Part shown: positions 10,301 through 15,302 of the stretch, in pieces
Position numbering within the stretch: position 1 is the stretch's first letter
Layout of the letters: each line of letters opens with the position of its first letter
Source: Bacteroidales bacterium
GTDB taxonomy: Bacteria; Bacteroidota; Bacteroidia; Bacteroidales; WCHB1-69
NCBI GenBank assembly: GCA_023229985.1
Contig: JALNYF010000024.1
Coordinates: 1-30,304, forward strand
Length of the DNA stretch: 30,304 nucleotides
Reading direction: 5' to 3'
Notes under the pieces: generated by a model
Seen by the model: only the letters and a program-made list of their open reading frames with translations
Database searches by the model: none
Told to the model about the DNA's origin: nothing
Position numbers and translations under genes: made by a program

Positions 10301-12664
10301 ATGATAAGTCGGATTCACCGTAATATTTACGTTCACCAAACTATCACAACCCGTAGGCAAAGTGAAATGTACTTCGTAATCACCGGAAGCATTAAATGCA
10401 CTGTCACCAATTATTACAGGTAAATGATTATCGCAAACTACGATAGGTTCGTGGGTAAATTCATAGGACGGATTAATGGTTAGGTTCAAGTCAATAATGC
10501 TATCGCAACCGTCAACGGATTCAAAAGTAAAGCGATAATCACCGCTGATTGATGCTTCGTCAAAAGTTCTTCCATGATAAACTTGTGGAAGATCACCGGA
10601 ACAAACGACAACAGTATCGTTAAAATTATAAACCGGATTAACGATTAAATTGACGTTAACGATGCTGTCGCAACCATCAACCGTATTGAATGGCATTGTA
10701 TAAATACCGGCGGTTTCAAAATTGATTAGATTATGATAATTATAAGGTAATTCACTTGCACAAATAATAATATCTTCTTCAAGTGCATAAGTCGGGTGTT
10801 CAATAATCGTCAAAGTGATGACACTGTCACAGCCCAATACAGAGGTTAAATTTATCGTTTTATCACCGGCATCTATAAATGTATTTCCTTCATAATTAAT
10901 TGGATAACTATTATCACAAACATGAATTGTGTCAGTACCTGCATAAGTCGGATTAACGGTTAATCTTAATTCAACCACACTGTCGCAACCGTTGGCAGCC
11001 ATCAGTGTATGATGATAAACACCGGCGGTTGTCTGTGGCATACCATAAAAATCATAAGTACCATCTTGACAAATAGCCTCATCTAAGATAACGGTATCGG
11101 GAACCGGTTTTACATTCAGCGTTAAAACAACCAAACTGTCACATCCGTGTACCGAAGTAAAATATATATCATATACATCTGAAATGGTACCAACCTCAAA
11201 TGTGGTATCAACATAAGTATATGGTAATTCATTGGAGCAGATCGTTTGTTCATCAACGTGTGAATAAACCGGATTGACTGTCAGGGTGAGGTTCACGATA
11301 CTGTCGCAACCATTGGCGGCAACTAAAGTATCATGGTAATCACCGGCAGTAGTCAGTATATCACCGTTAAAATCATATCCGCTGCCTTCGCAAATGGAAA
11401 CGTCAATGTTTTCAACAGGAACGGGTTTTACGATTAAGGTCAGGTTGGTAACAGAATCGCAACCGTTAGCAGCTCCACCGGTTAAGGTTTGCGTATAATT
11501 GCCGCCAACCGTAAGGTCAACTCCGTCAAAAGTAAAAGATTCACCTTCACAAATATACTCGGTCACATTGAGAAGTGCATAAGGTAAAACTTCGAGTGTC
11601 AGTATCACAATACTATCGCAATGCAAGGTGGAAATTGTATCGCGATAAGTACCGGCGGTCGTCAACTCTTCGCCACCAAATAAGTAACTTTCTCCTTCAC
11701 AAATGGTTTGAATGGGAAGCGTGTATACAGGAATGGGAATAACCTCCACATGAAGATAAAGGGTACTATCGCAATCGGTAGAACTGGTCAAGAGTGCCTC
11801 ATAATCACCGGTAACCGTAATATTTTGCCCGTGGAATGGAAAAACATCACCTTCGCAGATAGAAACATCTGATAAAGTGGTTGAATAAACCGGACAAATA
11901 GTTGTAAAGTCAACCGTATCAGACCAAGAACTCAAATTATCGGGAGCGCAAGCAGCATTGACCGCCACTTGGTAAGGTGCATGAATATTTAAACCAGACA
12001 GATTGTAAGTAACGGTATCGTTATCAACGAAAGCACCGGTCAAATCGCTCACGTTACCGTTCAAGTTCATTTGCCAATTGGTTTCTGTTCCCCCTTTTAT
12101 CCAACGCAACGAAGCGTCGGTGCTGCCAACGTTGCTCACTTGCAAACCGGTCGGCGTATAGCAGATTTGTTTGTAAGTGATTTTGATTGAATCAACACGC
12201 AACTGCATATTCACTGTATTGCCATTCTGAAAAGTGAGACTTTCAGTTGCATAAATATCACTAATTGTATATTGTGTTCCCAACAAAGTAGCAGTTTCAT
12301 TGCCTCCTCCATCAACACTGTAGTTACACGTAGGAGTGTAAGATGACTTAGCAAAGATTGTTAGTCCCGTAATAACATAGCCGTCTGCAATCTCTAACGT
12401 ACAAGAACCGCCATTGCCATTCGGGGCATAATACACCCTTAACTGTGAACTATATACAGCGGGTGCCGTTTGCGAACTGTTTTTCGCGGTTGTAAATGAT
12501 ATTTGCTCATTTATGCTGCCGGACGTTTCGGTAAACACGTGGGTAATTTCTCCAGCTTTAACATTGCCCAATGCCATTACAATCATAAGTGTAACAGCAA
12601 GAAAACTTCGCAAACCGGTTAATAATTCGAAGCTTTGAGGCTTAAAAGTGTGAAACTTTTTCAT
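1..12664 (-). CDS. Giant secreted modular repeat protein (adhesin-like), C-terminus outside the window
   Basis: One open frame of 4,221 codons starts at ATG 12664-12662 and is still open at the left edge. Frame spot checks at several places along its length gave coherent protein. The first ~37 residues form a signal peptide (MKKF start, hydrophobic core, ending near NVKA). Next come an unassigned domain (~40-160), an FN3-like domain (~167-260, with CYTPTGLQVSNVGSTDASLRW), ~17 GCDS modules (~262-1170), a split Ig-like domain with a jelly-roll-like insert (~1172-1393), ~7 more GCDS modules (to ~1790), and then >31 modules of ~78 residues resembling divergent InlB B-repeats. Such architecture is typical of Bacteroidota surface or secreted adhesins exported by T9SS; the expected C-terminal sorting domain would lie beyond base 1, so that route is inferred. 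No catalytic motif was seen. It is separated from queD by 217 bp and probably has its own promoter. An adhesive or structural role is inference. Confidence 0.93.
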   Translation of the reverse strand, partial: MKKFHTFKPQSFELLTGLRSFLAVTLMIVMALGNVKAGEITHVFTETSGSINEQISFTTAKNSSQTAPAVYSSQLRVYYAPNGNGGSCTLEIADGYVITGLTIFAKSSYTPTCNYSVDGGGNETATLLGTQYTISDIYATESLTFQNGNTVNMQLRVDSIKITYKQICYTPTGLQVSNVGSTDASLRWIKGGTETNWQMNLNGNVSDLTGAFVDNDTVTYNLSGLNIHAPYQVAVNAACAPDNLSSWSDTVDFTTICPVYSTTLSDVSICEGDVFPFHGQNITVTGDYEALLTSSTDCDSTLYLHVEVIPIPVYTLPIQTICEGESYLFGGEELTTAGTYRDTISTLHCDSIVILTLEVLPYALLNVTEYICEGESFTFDGVDLTVGGNYTQTLTGGAANGCDSVTNLTLIVKPVPVENIDVSICEGSGYDFNGDILTTAGDYHDTLVAANGCDSIVNLTLTVNPVYSHVDEQTICSNELPYTYVDTTFEVGTISDVYDIYFTSVHGCDSLVVLTLNVKPVPDTVILDEAICQDGTYDFYGMPQTTAGVYHHTLMAANGCDSVVELRLTVNPTYAGTDTIHVCDNSYPINYEGNTFIDAGDKTINLTSVLGCDSVITLTIIEHPTYALEEDIIICASELPYNYHNLINFETAGIYTMPFNTVDGCDSIVNVNLIVNPVYNFNDTVVVCSGDLPQVYHGRTFDEASISGDYRFTFESVDGCDSIIDLNLTINPSYEFTHEPIVVCDNHLPVIIGDSAFNASGDYEVHFTLPTGCDSLVNVNITVNPTYHTYDAVSICELPYIYKNQHTFGLDTTVTGNYDVLFATENGCDSIVTLALTVNHNYHTFDTVTICNNILPLFTYNDGSSFDAAGDYEIHFTSATNCDSLVSLHLIVNPTYQHTDEVTICEDMLPYHYGGSIFTAAGVYDVHFTLPTSCDSLVTLTLNVNSIYHHTDEVTVCDVDLPYSYGDSTFTAAGTYDVHFSTTNSCDSVVTLTLNVNPNYVGVDTTRICVTELPYEYPNNSSYPHENYIFPEGTVTGTYPIHLTSVAGCDSLINLYLEVNPIYDHTDAVTICDSELPYNYNDIETFGVGTISGTVTFSLYSVSGCDSTVTLTLTVNPTYEVSVAGEICDGDTYTIHAGTEFERNLTVAGIYIDTLKTIHQCDSIVTLTLTVHELPNVQIVSVGNVCNGESIILTATGIDMYNASMEEDFTTMGGANNSEYGALARIPNGTLTNFPTVNYVYPAGGAIRLGSSTRTGSMTSVAMDLSQPFTLIMGVKGWEDNDGTILATVGTQTQTITAPQFATWANGGFTEIATSFNAATTNSTLTLATVSGHSAAYIDYIYVVPTASLRYSWNTGEVTSHISVSPVVETEYTVVGTDENGCVNSASTTITVNPTYNHTVDVAVCDNEVPYYHNGRLTGSVTGSYILNYLLMTGCDSTVTVNLTVNPTYDMNETVTICESELPYTYTDGATVFGAAGTQDILFSSVKGCDSLVHVTLIVNPTYSVNATEVICASELPYTYGDARNHTEFVAGTTSGTYPIHFTTVNGCDSLITLELTVNPIYSTADELTICASELPYTYGDAINQNVFLEDAVSGIYPIDFSTVNGCDSIVTLNLTINPTYDMYETVIICDSELPYTYTDGVTEFTAAGTQDILFTTVNGCDSLVHVTLIANPTYNVNVTEVICESELPYTFGDETNHHEFAVGTISGTYPIQFTTVNGCDSLVTVELTVNPSYNHADAVTICVNELPYTYGVAPYNTTFDEGTTTGNYQIHFTLPTGCDSIIDLALTVNDTNACSFVVDATADDNGTITPEGAQTVAHGSSVTFNITANTCYYINEILVDGVAIIITDPTTMSYTFDSVYVNHTIAATFANYQYNMTSTANGNGTVSADVVDCGANYDYVVTADHGYHIDSIYVDGALLQQFADENTDTYTHTLNNVTADHHVDAYFAINHYTVNTTTEGMGTVSVLGDSVVSFDESITYIISSQPCNNIVDVTVNGVSMIGEVADNMFTLSNIQEDAAVIFTFDTIEYVMGAIVDGNGFGTVSTGLGLCGQSYTYTITADEGSHISYIRLGSGVSTFSDESVTSELRIVFLVAHDTNIYVTFTLNKKHVTASVIGGNGTITPTDTIVDYGTTATLAVNADAANGYAIETITCGDSVLTFTDNTTSYNYDVVSVTSDTAVVATFALREYTIDVTAGLNGTITPDDTVITYGGDAHYTITADPCYAITSLTVDGVEVAITDPTTMTYDFTNVVDHHTLNAEFTILTYNMTSAASANGTVTPSETVDCGSDFTYNVEADAGYHIANVVIDGVTTTFLNNEVTFDTTFTNITANHNLEATFVINGYTVTATADANGTITPEGDSIVNYGDNVEYTVASNACYHLADLTVNGISVMADMVGNTYTLNNVVADVTVEATYAINTYQMSATYDNTLGTVSEATANCGDSYTYTIAANEGYHIESLTINGITTTYGNNSDVNATFTIDNVQTDTNLLVNFAINTYTVNTIITTGQGDVTPATATVNHGDDLTLTVTADAANGYHIMSITCGADVVNYGNNTDLTADYTITNITSDTVLSVAFGLDGHLITVINNGNGNVIPVDITLTHGDDATFTLTPDDCYYIGEVLVDGELATIDGDSTAATFTFDSVVVPHTIEVTFNIYQYAMTSDAYGHGTVNSAVVNCGSDFDYIVEAEEGYHIHTIFVDYVSDTLFQNQEATYTYSMTDIRANHNLIADFEINQYVVSAVAGANGTISPMVDSVVNHGDLITYTITPDPCYYVADLTVNGVSVLDQMVGNQFTLAAIAATTTVEATFAIYEYVMAANITGVGFVSDSIINCGTDYTYNIEAGVGYHIQTVEIGGVTTTYGTNDDVTATFTVTNASQDTTLNVVFAINGYQVTTAVAAGQGSFSPADTIINHGDDVTIDVIADVANGYHVQTIVCGSDTVLYGNNTDVNVPYTIYNVVSDTNISATFELNNYTITASNGANGTINPVGDSAVIYGDNVTYTITPDACYYISEILVDGVATVIADTTGTTYTFNAIDNNHSIEANFAIYQYNMTSIANGNGTVTDSVINCGDDYTYTIIADEGYHIIDVYADGVLDTTFANQEANYTYSFTNITAHHNVTVNFGINHYTITATAGANGTINPVGDSIATHGQDLVYTITPDHCYFIQDVLVDGVSVMTDLVGTVDGATYTFTAIDGPHTIDVAFEIYQYTMAAAITGNGTVSDSVINCGTNYTYQVQAGVGYHIETIQIGDSTATFGNNTDVTTTFDIINALQDTTLNVVFAINTYHVTTLVASGQGQFTPADTVVDHGQNVTFTIDADAANGYHIVDVTCGADVVAYGDNADITTTYTVYNIVSDTMVSANFALNTYNIVATEGANGHVAPIGTSVITHGDNFTYTITPDAPCYYISEILVDGAAIAIDDITGTTYTFNNVVDHHTISASFEIYQYNMTSNAYGNGTVSSAVVNCGTDYTYNIAAAYGYHIDYVVVDGVIDTVFNNQEANYTYTFTNILTNHNVDAYFSINHYDIVSTTTANGTIAPLGTTTYTHGDNATYTITPNACYYISEILVDGAPIAIDDITGTTYTFTNIVAPHTIDVAFDIYQYNMTYTHNVGGIVTPVAVPTVVNCGTDYTYSVTANTGYHIESVTLDGVTTVYGNNNDIHVDVNVNGVSHDTHLDVVFAINTYTIDVTTIGNGTTTPSDTVVDYGTTITYNVNADHGYHITDVLVDGVSVGIFGNREDTAFVYTFTNVSDDHTLVAQFEISQYTITATAGANGTIMMPGVTTVNYNEDVLYTISANVGYHINTITIDGVLDTTFTHNENLYVYTFENVDADHTIDVDFTVNTYDVDVTAIGNGTITPGDTTLNYGDDITYIFTPNAGSEVVSVTVNGQDLGAFDSYTITDIAYDHTIEVVFGDITYHLEANAYGNGTITPADTTVGYLGTVVYTLTPDDDCYEISEILVNGVSYLANAAFNAIANTLTLNNIAEDMLVQAYYQVKTYTVTSSTTVGATITETGAYNCGSDVVYNITVDDCYNMDSVVVDGVVVANTTTITFNDIDANHTIDAYFSIKTFTVTSSVNDVAFGTITATNTFDCGETPTYTITPATGYHIVSVLVDGVDLGAIDSYTFTALDANHTIHAIFAINTYTITSTANTGVTIAPLEGDTIVDYGTNLTYTFTVDVCYTITDVIVDGNSVGAVNNYTFTAIDANHTISVLTTVNTYAIVA
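1382..7279 (-). repeat. Five-module higher-order repeat of InlB-B-like domains, five copies
   Basis: Twenty-five consecutive ~78-residue modules fall into five classes that recur in fixed order. Copies, read with the gene, are 7279-6098, 6097-4925, 4924-3752, 3751-2567 and 2566-1382, with lengths 1182, 1173, 1173, 1185 and 1185 bp. Class signatures are: 1, HG...CYYISEILVDG; 2, YNMTS...NCG...GYHI and (in copies 3-5) FxNQEA; 3, CYYVADLTVNGVSV; 4, YxMAA...NCGTDYTY...GYHI; 5, a VTP/SPAD start with ADAANGYHI and an ITCGADVV strand. The modules resemble the divergent InlB B-repeat family. Confidence 0.88.
7280..8485 (-). repeat. Second block of GCDS modules (about seven)
   Basis: Seven ~55-residue modules of the form ICxSELPYTY...G.Y.I.F.TVNGCDSLVTVELTVNP lie between the split Ig-like domain and the InlB-B-like array. 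Each has two cysteines, one in the ICxSE strand and one in GCDS, which could pair within the module. The motif is common in large secreted Bacteroidota proteins with T9SS sorting domains. The block includes a recent-looking tandem duplication, listed separately. Confidence 0.85.
7505..8356 (-). repeat. 516-bp tandem duplication of three GCDS modules
   Basis: The bases from 7505 and from 8021 onwards align with most positions identical for about 335 bp, giving an offset of 516 bp (172 codons, three modules). Matching landmarks are the gcaaccgttcacggtagt start of each copy, the segment around 'ggatatcttgcgtaccggca' / 'agtatatcttgcgtaccggc', and the following tcataagtcgg. The similarity is clearly higher than between other GCDS modules, so this is probably a later duplication within the array. 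Confidence 0.75.
8486..9150 (-). other. Ig-like domain split by a ~150-residue jelly-roll-like insert
   Basis: The protein reads into an Ig-like domain (VGNVCNGESIILTATG), leaves it for about 150 residues (DNA ~9073-8621, residues ~1198-1348), and returns with YSWNTGEVTSHISVSP, TEYTVVGTDENGC and TTITVNP. Joined, the flanks read as a normal Bacteroidota Ig-like unit (cysteine strand, TATG, YSWNTG, TEYTV, NGC). The insert includes SMEEDFTTMGG, AGGAIRLGSS, SVAMDLSQPFTLIMGVKGW and AAYIDYIYVV, which resembles the jelly-roll, carbohydrate-binding-like domains of secreted Bacteroidota proteins. The fold assignment is by eye. Confidence 0.65.
9151..11890 (-). repeat. First block of GCDS modules (about seventeen)
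   Basis: Seventeen GCDS or xCDS motifs recur every ~155-175 bp from about 11770 down to 9180. Each module has the layout SICEG.x.F.GQ.LT..G.Y..TL....GCDSIV.LTLTVNP, with two cysteines. The modules nearest the N-terminus use EVIPIP or VKPVP linkers, and later ones settle to VNPTY. They are tandem beta-sandwich-like spacers in the N-terminal third of the giant protein. No Pfam name is claimed. Confidence 0.85.
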
Positions 12665-12785
12665 AAATAATAATTTAAGTTATGTTATTAATTTTATCTC
12701 TATTTTCTATTTATTTGATTTTCAATTATTTATCATAAAATATATTCAATAATCTTAGAAATTTTTATCACAATCTAAAATCTGA

Positions 12786-12793
12786 CAAAAATA
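12786..12793 (-). promoter_or_regulatory. Candidate -7 element of the giant gene
   Basis: Read on the minus strand this is TATTTTTG, an exact match to the Bacteroidota -7 consensus TAnnTTTG, about 122 bp upstream of the ATG at 12664. No clear -33 TTG was found at the usual distance. The 217-bp gap it lies in (12665-12881) is very A/T-rich and holds nothing else recognisable, so a chance match is possible. Confidence 0.35.
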
Positions 12794-12881
12794 GGAATTT
12801 TTTTCTTATTTCCACACATTTTTTTTATTTTTTATCTTTTTTTTTAAACAGTGGAATGTGAATGAAATAAAAAATAGAAAA

Positions 12882-13331
12882 TCACCGGTTATCGGCGGCA
12901 AACCATTCGGCAAAAGAGCTATCGGTCTCGCGCAGACGAATAGAAAAAAGTTGGATATGGGGGGGCAGGTTTGATTGGATTCTTTCTGCAAAGTCGGAAA
13001 GAAGGTTTTCGGTTGTGGGTTGATAGGTTACCAATAGAATTTTATTATAATTTAGTCGGAGTTGGTGAACCAATTCGGGACTGCTATTTTCGCAGAGAAG
13101 AAGGGCGTGGTCAACCACATCAATAATCACGCGATTAATCATGCGTTTCAAATCTCGAAAATCCATAATCATTCCGTTTTTAGGAGATTCTTGGTCTGTT
13201 TCGGGCGTTCCTTGCACGGTTACGTCCATTCGGTAGGAGTGTCCGTGAATATTTTTGCAAAGTCCGTCATAATGCATGAGGGCATGTGCCATCTCAAAAG
13301 AAAATTGCTTCGTAATTCTAATAACTGCCAT
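12882..13331 (-). CDS. queD: 6-carboxy-5,6,7,8-tetrahydropterin synthase (QueD family)
   Basis: This 149-residue protein belongs to the QueD/6-pyruvoyl-tetrahydropterin synthase family, which converts dihydroneopterin triphosphate to 6-carboxytetrahydropterin in queuosine and 7-deazaguanine synthesis in the cytosol. The zinc ligands are visible as H16 (FEMAHAL) and H29/H31 (IHGHSY). The catalytic cysteine is C25, D74-H75 lie in VVDHALLL, the substrate-binding PTTEN is at 105-109, and E135 is in RLRET. The cysteine four residues before HGH favours the QueD branch over eukaryote-type PTPS. It is longer than the ~120-residue minimum because of an insert around residues 78-102. The ATG lies 1 bp after the endonuclease stop, so it is the last gene of the long operon. 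No terminator is evident after it. Confidence 0.9.
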   Translation of the reverse strand: MAVIRITKQFSFEMAHALMHYDGLCKNIHGHSYRMDVTVQGTPETDQESPKNGMIMDFRDLKRMINRVIIDVVDHALLLCENSSPELVHQLRLNYNKILLVTYQPTTENLLSDFAERIQSNLPPHIQLFSIRLRETDSSFAEWFAADNR

Positions 13332-13332
13332 A

Positions 13333-14436
13333 TTAATAAACCATTAATTTATGAATTTCCGTTCTTTCTCCTACCCTTACGATAAGTATGTAAAATCCTT
13401 TCGTTAAGGAATTTATGTCAATAGATAAAACATTATTTTCAATTGCATCCATTTGTCGAATGAGTTTCCCGGTGGGGTCATAAATTCCGATTTCCTTCAA
13501 GACATTGTTGCCGGCATCAATCATTACCTTATTTCGAGCAGGATTGGGAAAAATCCGGCATACTATTTCTGATAACGCATGGTTTGAAATGGAAGTCGTA
13601 TCAAAATCTACACACGTTGGGTACCACGGAGTTGAAGAACCTGAACCGAAAATCTGATCTACCAATTCCGGGCAATCGATGAAAGGATTTCGGTTGTGCT
13701 GAATGGATGTGTAAATCTCATTATTTCTGTCAATTTCTTTTTGGCTGACGGGATCTTCTTCGTGCCACTCCATCAACATTGCCAATGCCCAGCTTTTCAG
13801 TTCCGACCCCTGAAACATGGAATTGGTTTCCTGTCCCAAATTTTCATCGGAATAACGAACGCTCATATAGAAATAACTTCTTGCCAAGTCGCCTTTGTAC
13901 TCGTCAATGGGCTCAAACGCGGTGCCGGAGTAGCCCGGGTAGGTATTATTGCCCACCTTGGAACCGTTGGTACTTGTCCAAGTGGGAGAACTTACCTCAC
14001 CTAACGGATTATTTCCGCGGCGGTTATTGACGTAACCATCTGTCGGATAAAGGTGAAACAAATCGGAATACATCGGATACGCGTCTCCGAACCAACTTTT
14101 CGGAACACTGTGTTCGCGGTTGTAACAATCTCCTTCGCCGGAATAATTTCCGCATTGGTCAGTGACAAAAGTAAATTCGTAGTAGGGTGTTCCGTCGGGA
14201 ATGTCGGAATAGATGTCCCACACTTTGCCCGATGGCTTGTCATCGGTCGTACGGAAAGAGGTCCACAGCTGGTCATAAGAGACAGAAGTATGGTCGTCAA
14301 TAATGTCGTGCAGAGCAATCAACAATTGATTGCCGCTTTTGCCGACTGCAGTAGCGTAATAATTGGTAGGCGGCTGTGCGATGACACTCGCAAACATAGC
14401 CAAAAGTGCTACCCAAAGAAGAGATGTTTTTTTCAT
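13333..14436 (-). CDS. Secreted endonuclease I with T9SS sorting domain
   Basis: This 367-residue extracellular nuclease of the EndA/NucM (endonuclease I) family probably degrades DNA outside the cell for nutrient scavenging. A signal peptide covers residues 1-21 (MKKTSLLWVALLAMFASVIA). The catalytic NREHSVPKSWF motif is at ~106-116, followed by DLFHLYPTDGYVNNRRGN, NPLGEV, KGDLARSYFYM and a terminal RNPFIDCPEL block. The last ~75 residues (IFPNPARNKVMID, IGIYDPTGKLIRQMD, LTKGFYILIVR) form a T9SS type A sorting domain. I chose the ATG at 14436 because it begins a normal signal peptide; a TTG two codons upstream also keeps the frame open. The start lies 2 bp from the folP stop, which suggests translational coupling. 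Confidence 0.92.
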   Translation of the reverse strand: MKKTSLLWVALLAMFASVIAQPPTNYYATAVGKSGNQLLIALHDIIDDHTSVSYDQLWTSFRTTDDKPSGKVWDIYSDIPDGTPYYEFTFVTDQCGNYSGEGDCYNREHSVPKSWFGDAYPMYSDLFHLYPTDGYVNNRRGNNPLGEVSSPTWTSTNGSKVGNNTYPGYSGTAFEPIDEYKGDLARSYFYMSVRYSDENLGQETNSMFQGSELKSWALAMLMEWHEEDPVSQKEIDRNNEIYTSIQHNRNPFIDCPELVDQIFGSGSSTPWYPTCVDFDTTSISNHALSEIVCRIFPNPARNKVMIDAGNNVLKEIGIYDPTGKLIRQMDAIENNVLSIDINSLTKGFYILIVRVGERTEIHKLMVY

Positions 14437-14438
14437 GA

Positions 14439-15287
14439 TCAATTTTCAATAATTTCTTTTCTGCAAAGTTCAAGTTGTTGCACTATCTTGATTGTTTCCT
14501 CGGCTTCTTTCACATCATGAACGCGCAAAATATTGGCTCCGTTTAGCAAAGCAATCGTGTTCAAAATCGAAGTGCCATTCAATGCTTCTTCTGGAGTAAT
14601 ATCTAACAATTTGTAAATCATTGATTTACGAGAAACACCGATTAAAATGGGAACTCCAAAAATTTGAAAAGCCGAAAGATTATTGAGGAGAAAATAGTTT
14701 TGTTGCAAAGTTTTTCCGAAACCGAAACCCGGGTCAATGATAATATCGTTACAACCGTTTTGTCGGAAAAGTTCAATTTGTTTCCCGAAGAATTGCAACA
14801 TTTGTGGAATAGTAGGCGGCGCGAGTAGTTGTTGTTGCATTGTTTTCGGATGGGCAGTGGTGTGCATCAAGCAATAGGGAACTTGCAATTTTCCTATTAC
14901 TTCGGGCATCTTAGGATCAAAAGTACCGCCGGAAATATCATTAATGATGGCGGCACCGTGTTCCACTGCCAAGCGTGCCACTTCCGACCTCCACGTATCA
15001 ACAGAAACGAGAACAGACGGAAAATGGTGCAAAATAAGTTTCAACAATTTTTCAACTTTGAAAAGTTCGGTTTCGGAATCGACATCATTGGCACCGGGGC
15101 GAGTAGAAACCGCTCCAATATCAAGAATGGTTACACCGGCGGAAATCATTTTTTCGGTTTGGCTCAACAATTGCGTTTGCGATGAATAACGCCCGCCATC
15201 GTAAAATGAATCCTCCGTATAATTTAGAATCCCCATTGTGATTGGGGATTCTAATGAGAGTAATTTATTTTTTACATTAATCAGCAT
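14439..15287 (-). CDS. folP: Dihydropteroate synthase
   Basis: This cytosolic enzyme of folate synthesis joins p-aminobenzoate to dihydropterin pyrophosphate and is the sulfonamide target. At 282 residues it has the usual length. The TIM-barrel signatures are in order: MGILNYTEDSFYDGG (18-32), DIGAVSTRPGA (57-66), SVDTW with D97, IINDISGG (114-121), CLMHTTAHPKTMQQ (139-152), DPGFGFGKT (185-193), GVSRKS (217-222, with K221), and RVHDV (255-259). The STRPGA loop has A-V where many enzymes have G-E. It starts 15 bp after the C69 peptidase gene and nearly abuts the endonuclease gene. Confidence 0.96.
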   Translation of the reverse strand: MLINVKNKLLSLESPITMGILNYTEDSFYDGGRYSSQTQLLSQTEKMISAGVTILDIGAVSTRPGANDVDSETELFKVEKLLKLILHHFPSVLVSVDTWRSEVARLAVEHGAAIINDISGGTFDPKMPEVIGKLQVPYCLMHTTAHPKTMQQQLLAPPTIPQMLQFFGKQIELFRQNGCNDIIIDPGFGFGKTLQQNYFLLNNLSAFQIFGVPILIGVSRKSMIYKLLDITPEEALNGTSILNTIALLNGANILRVHDVKEAEETIKIVQQLELCRKEIIEN

Positions 15288-15302
15288 TAATATGTAAAAA
15301 AG

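Noticed and set aside
1..11900. Regular periodicity that might suggest a CRISPR array or satellite DNA
   Set aside because: The period is a multiple of three, the frame stays open throughout and the translation shows protein modules; there are no short identical repeats with unique spacers.
12821..12846. T-rich tract downstream of queD as a terminator
   Set aside because: The T run is on the plus strand, so it reads as A residues in the queD transcript, and no G/C stem precedes it.
12806..12991. Minus-strand frame of 61 residues overlapping the end of queD
   Set aside because: Out of frame with the clearly conserved queD and with a low-complexity Lys/Asn tail from A/T-rich DNA.
14053..14520. 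Plus-strand frame of 155 residues over the endonuclease gene
   Set aside because: Antisense to a gene with intact catalytic motifs and a T9SS domain; no family resemblance.
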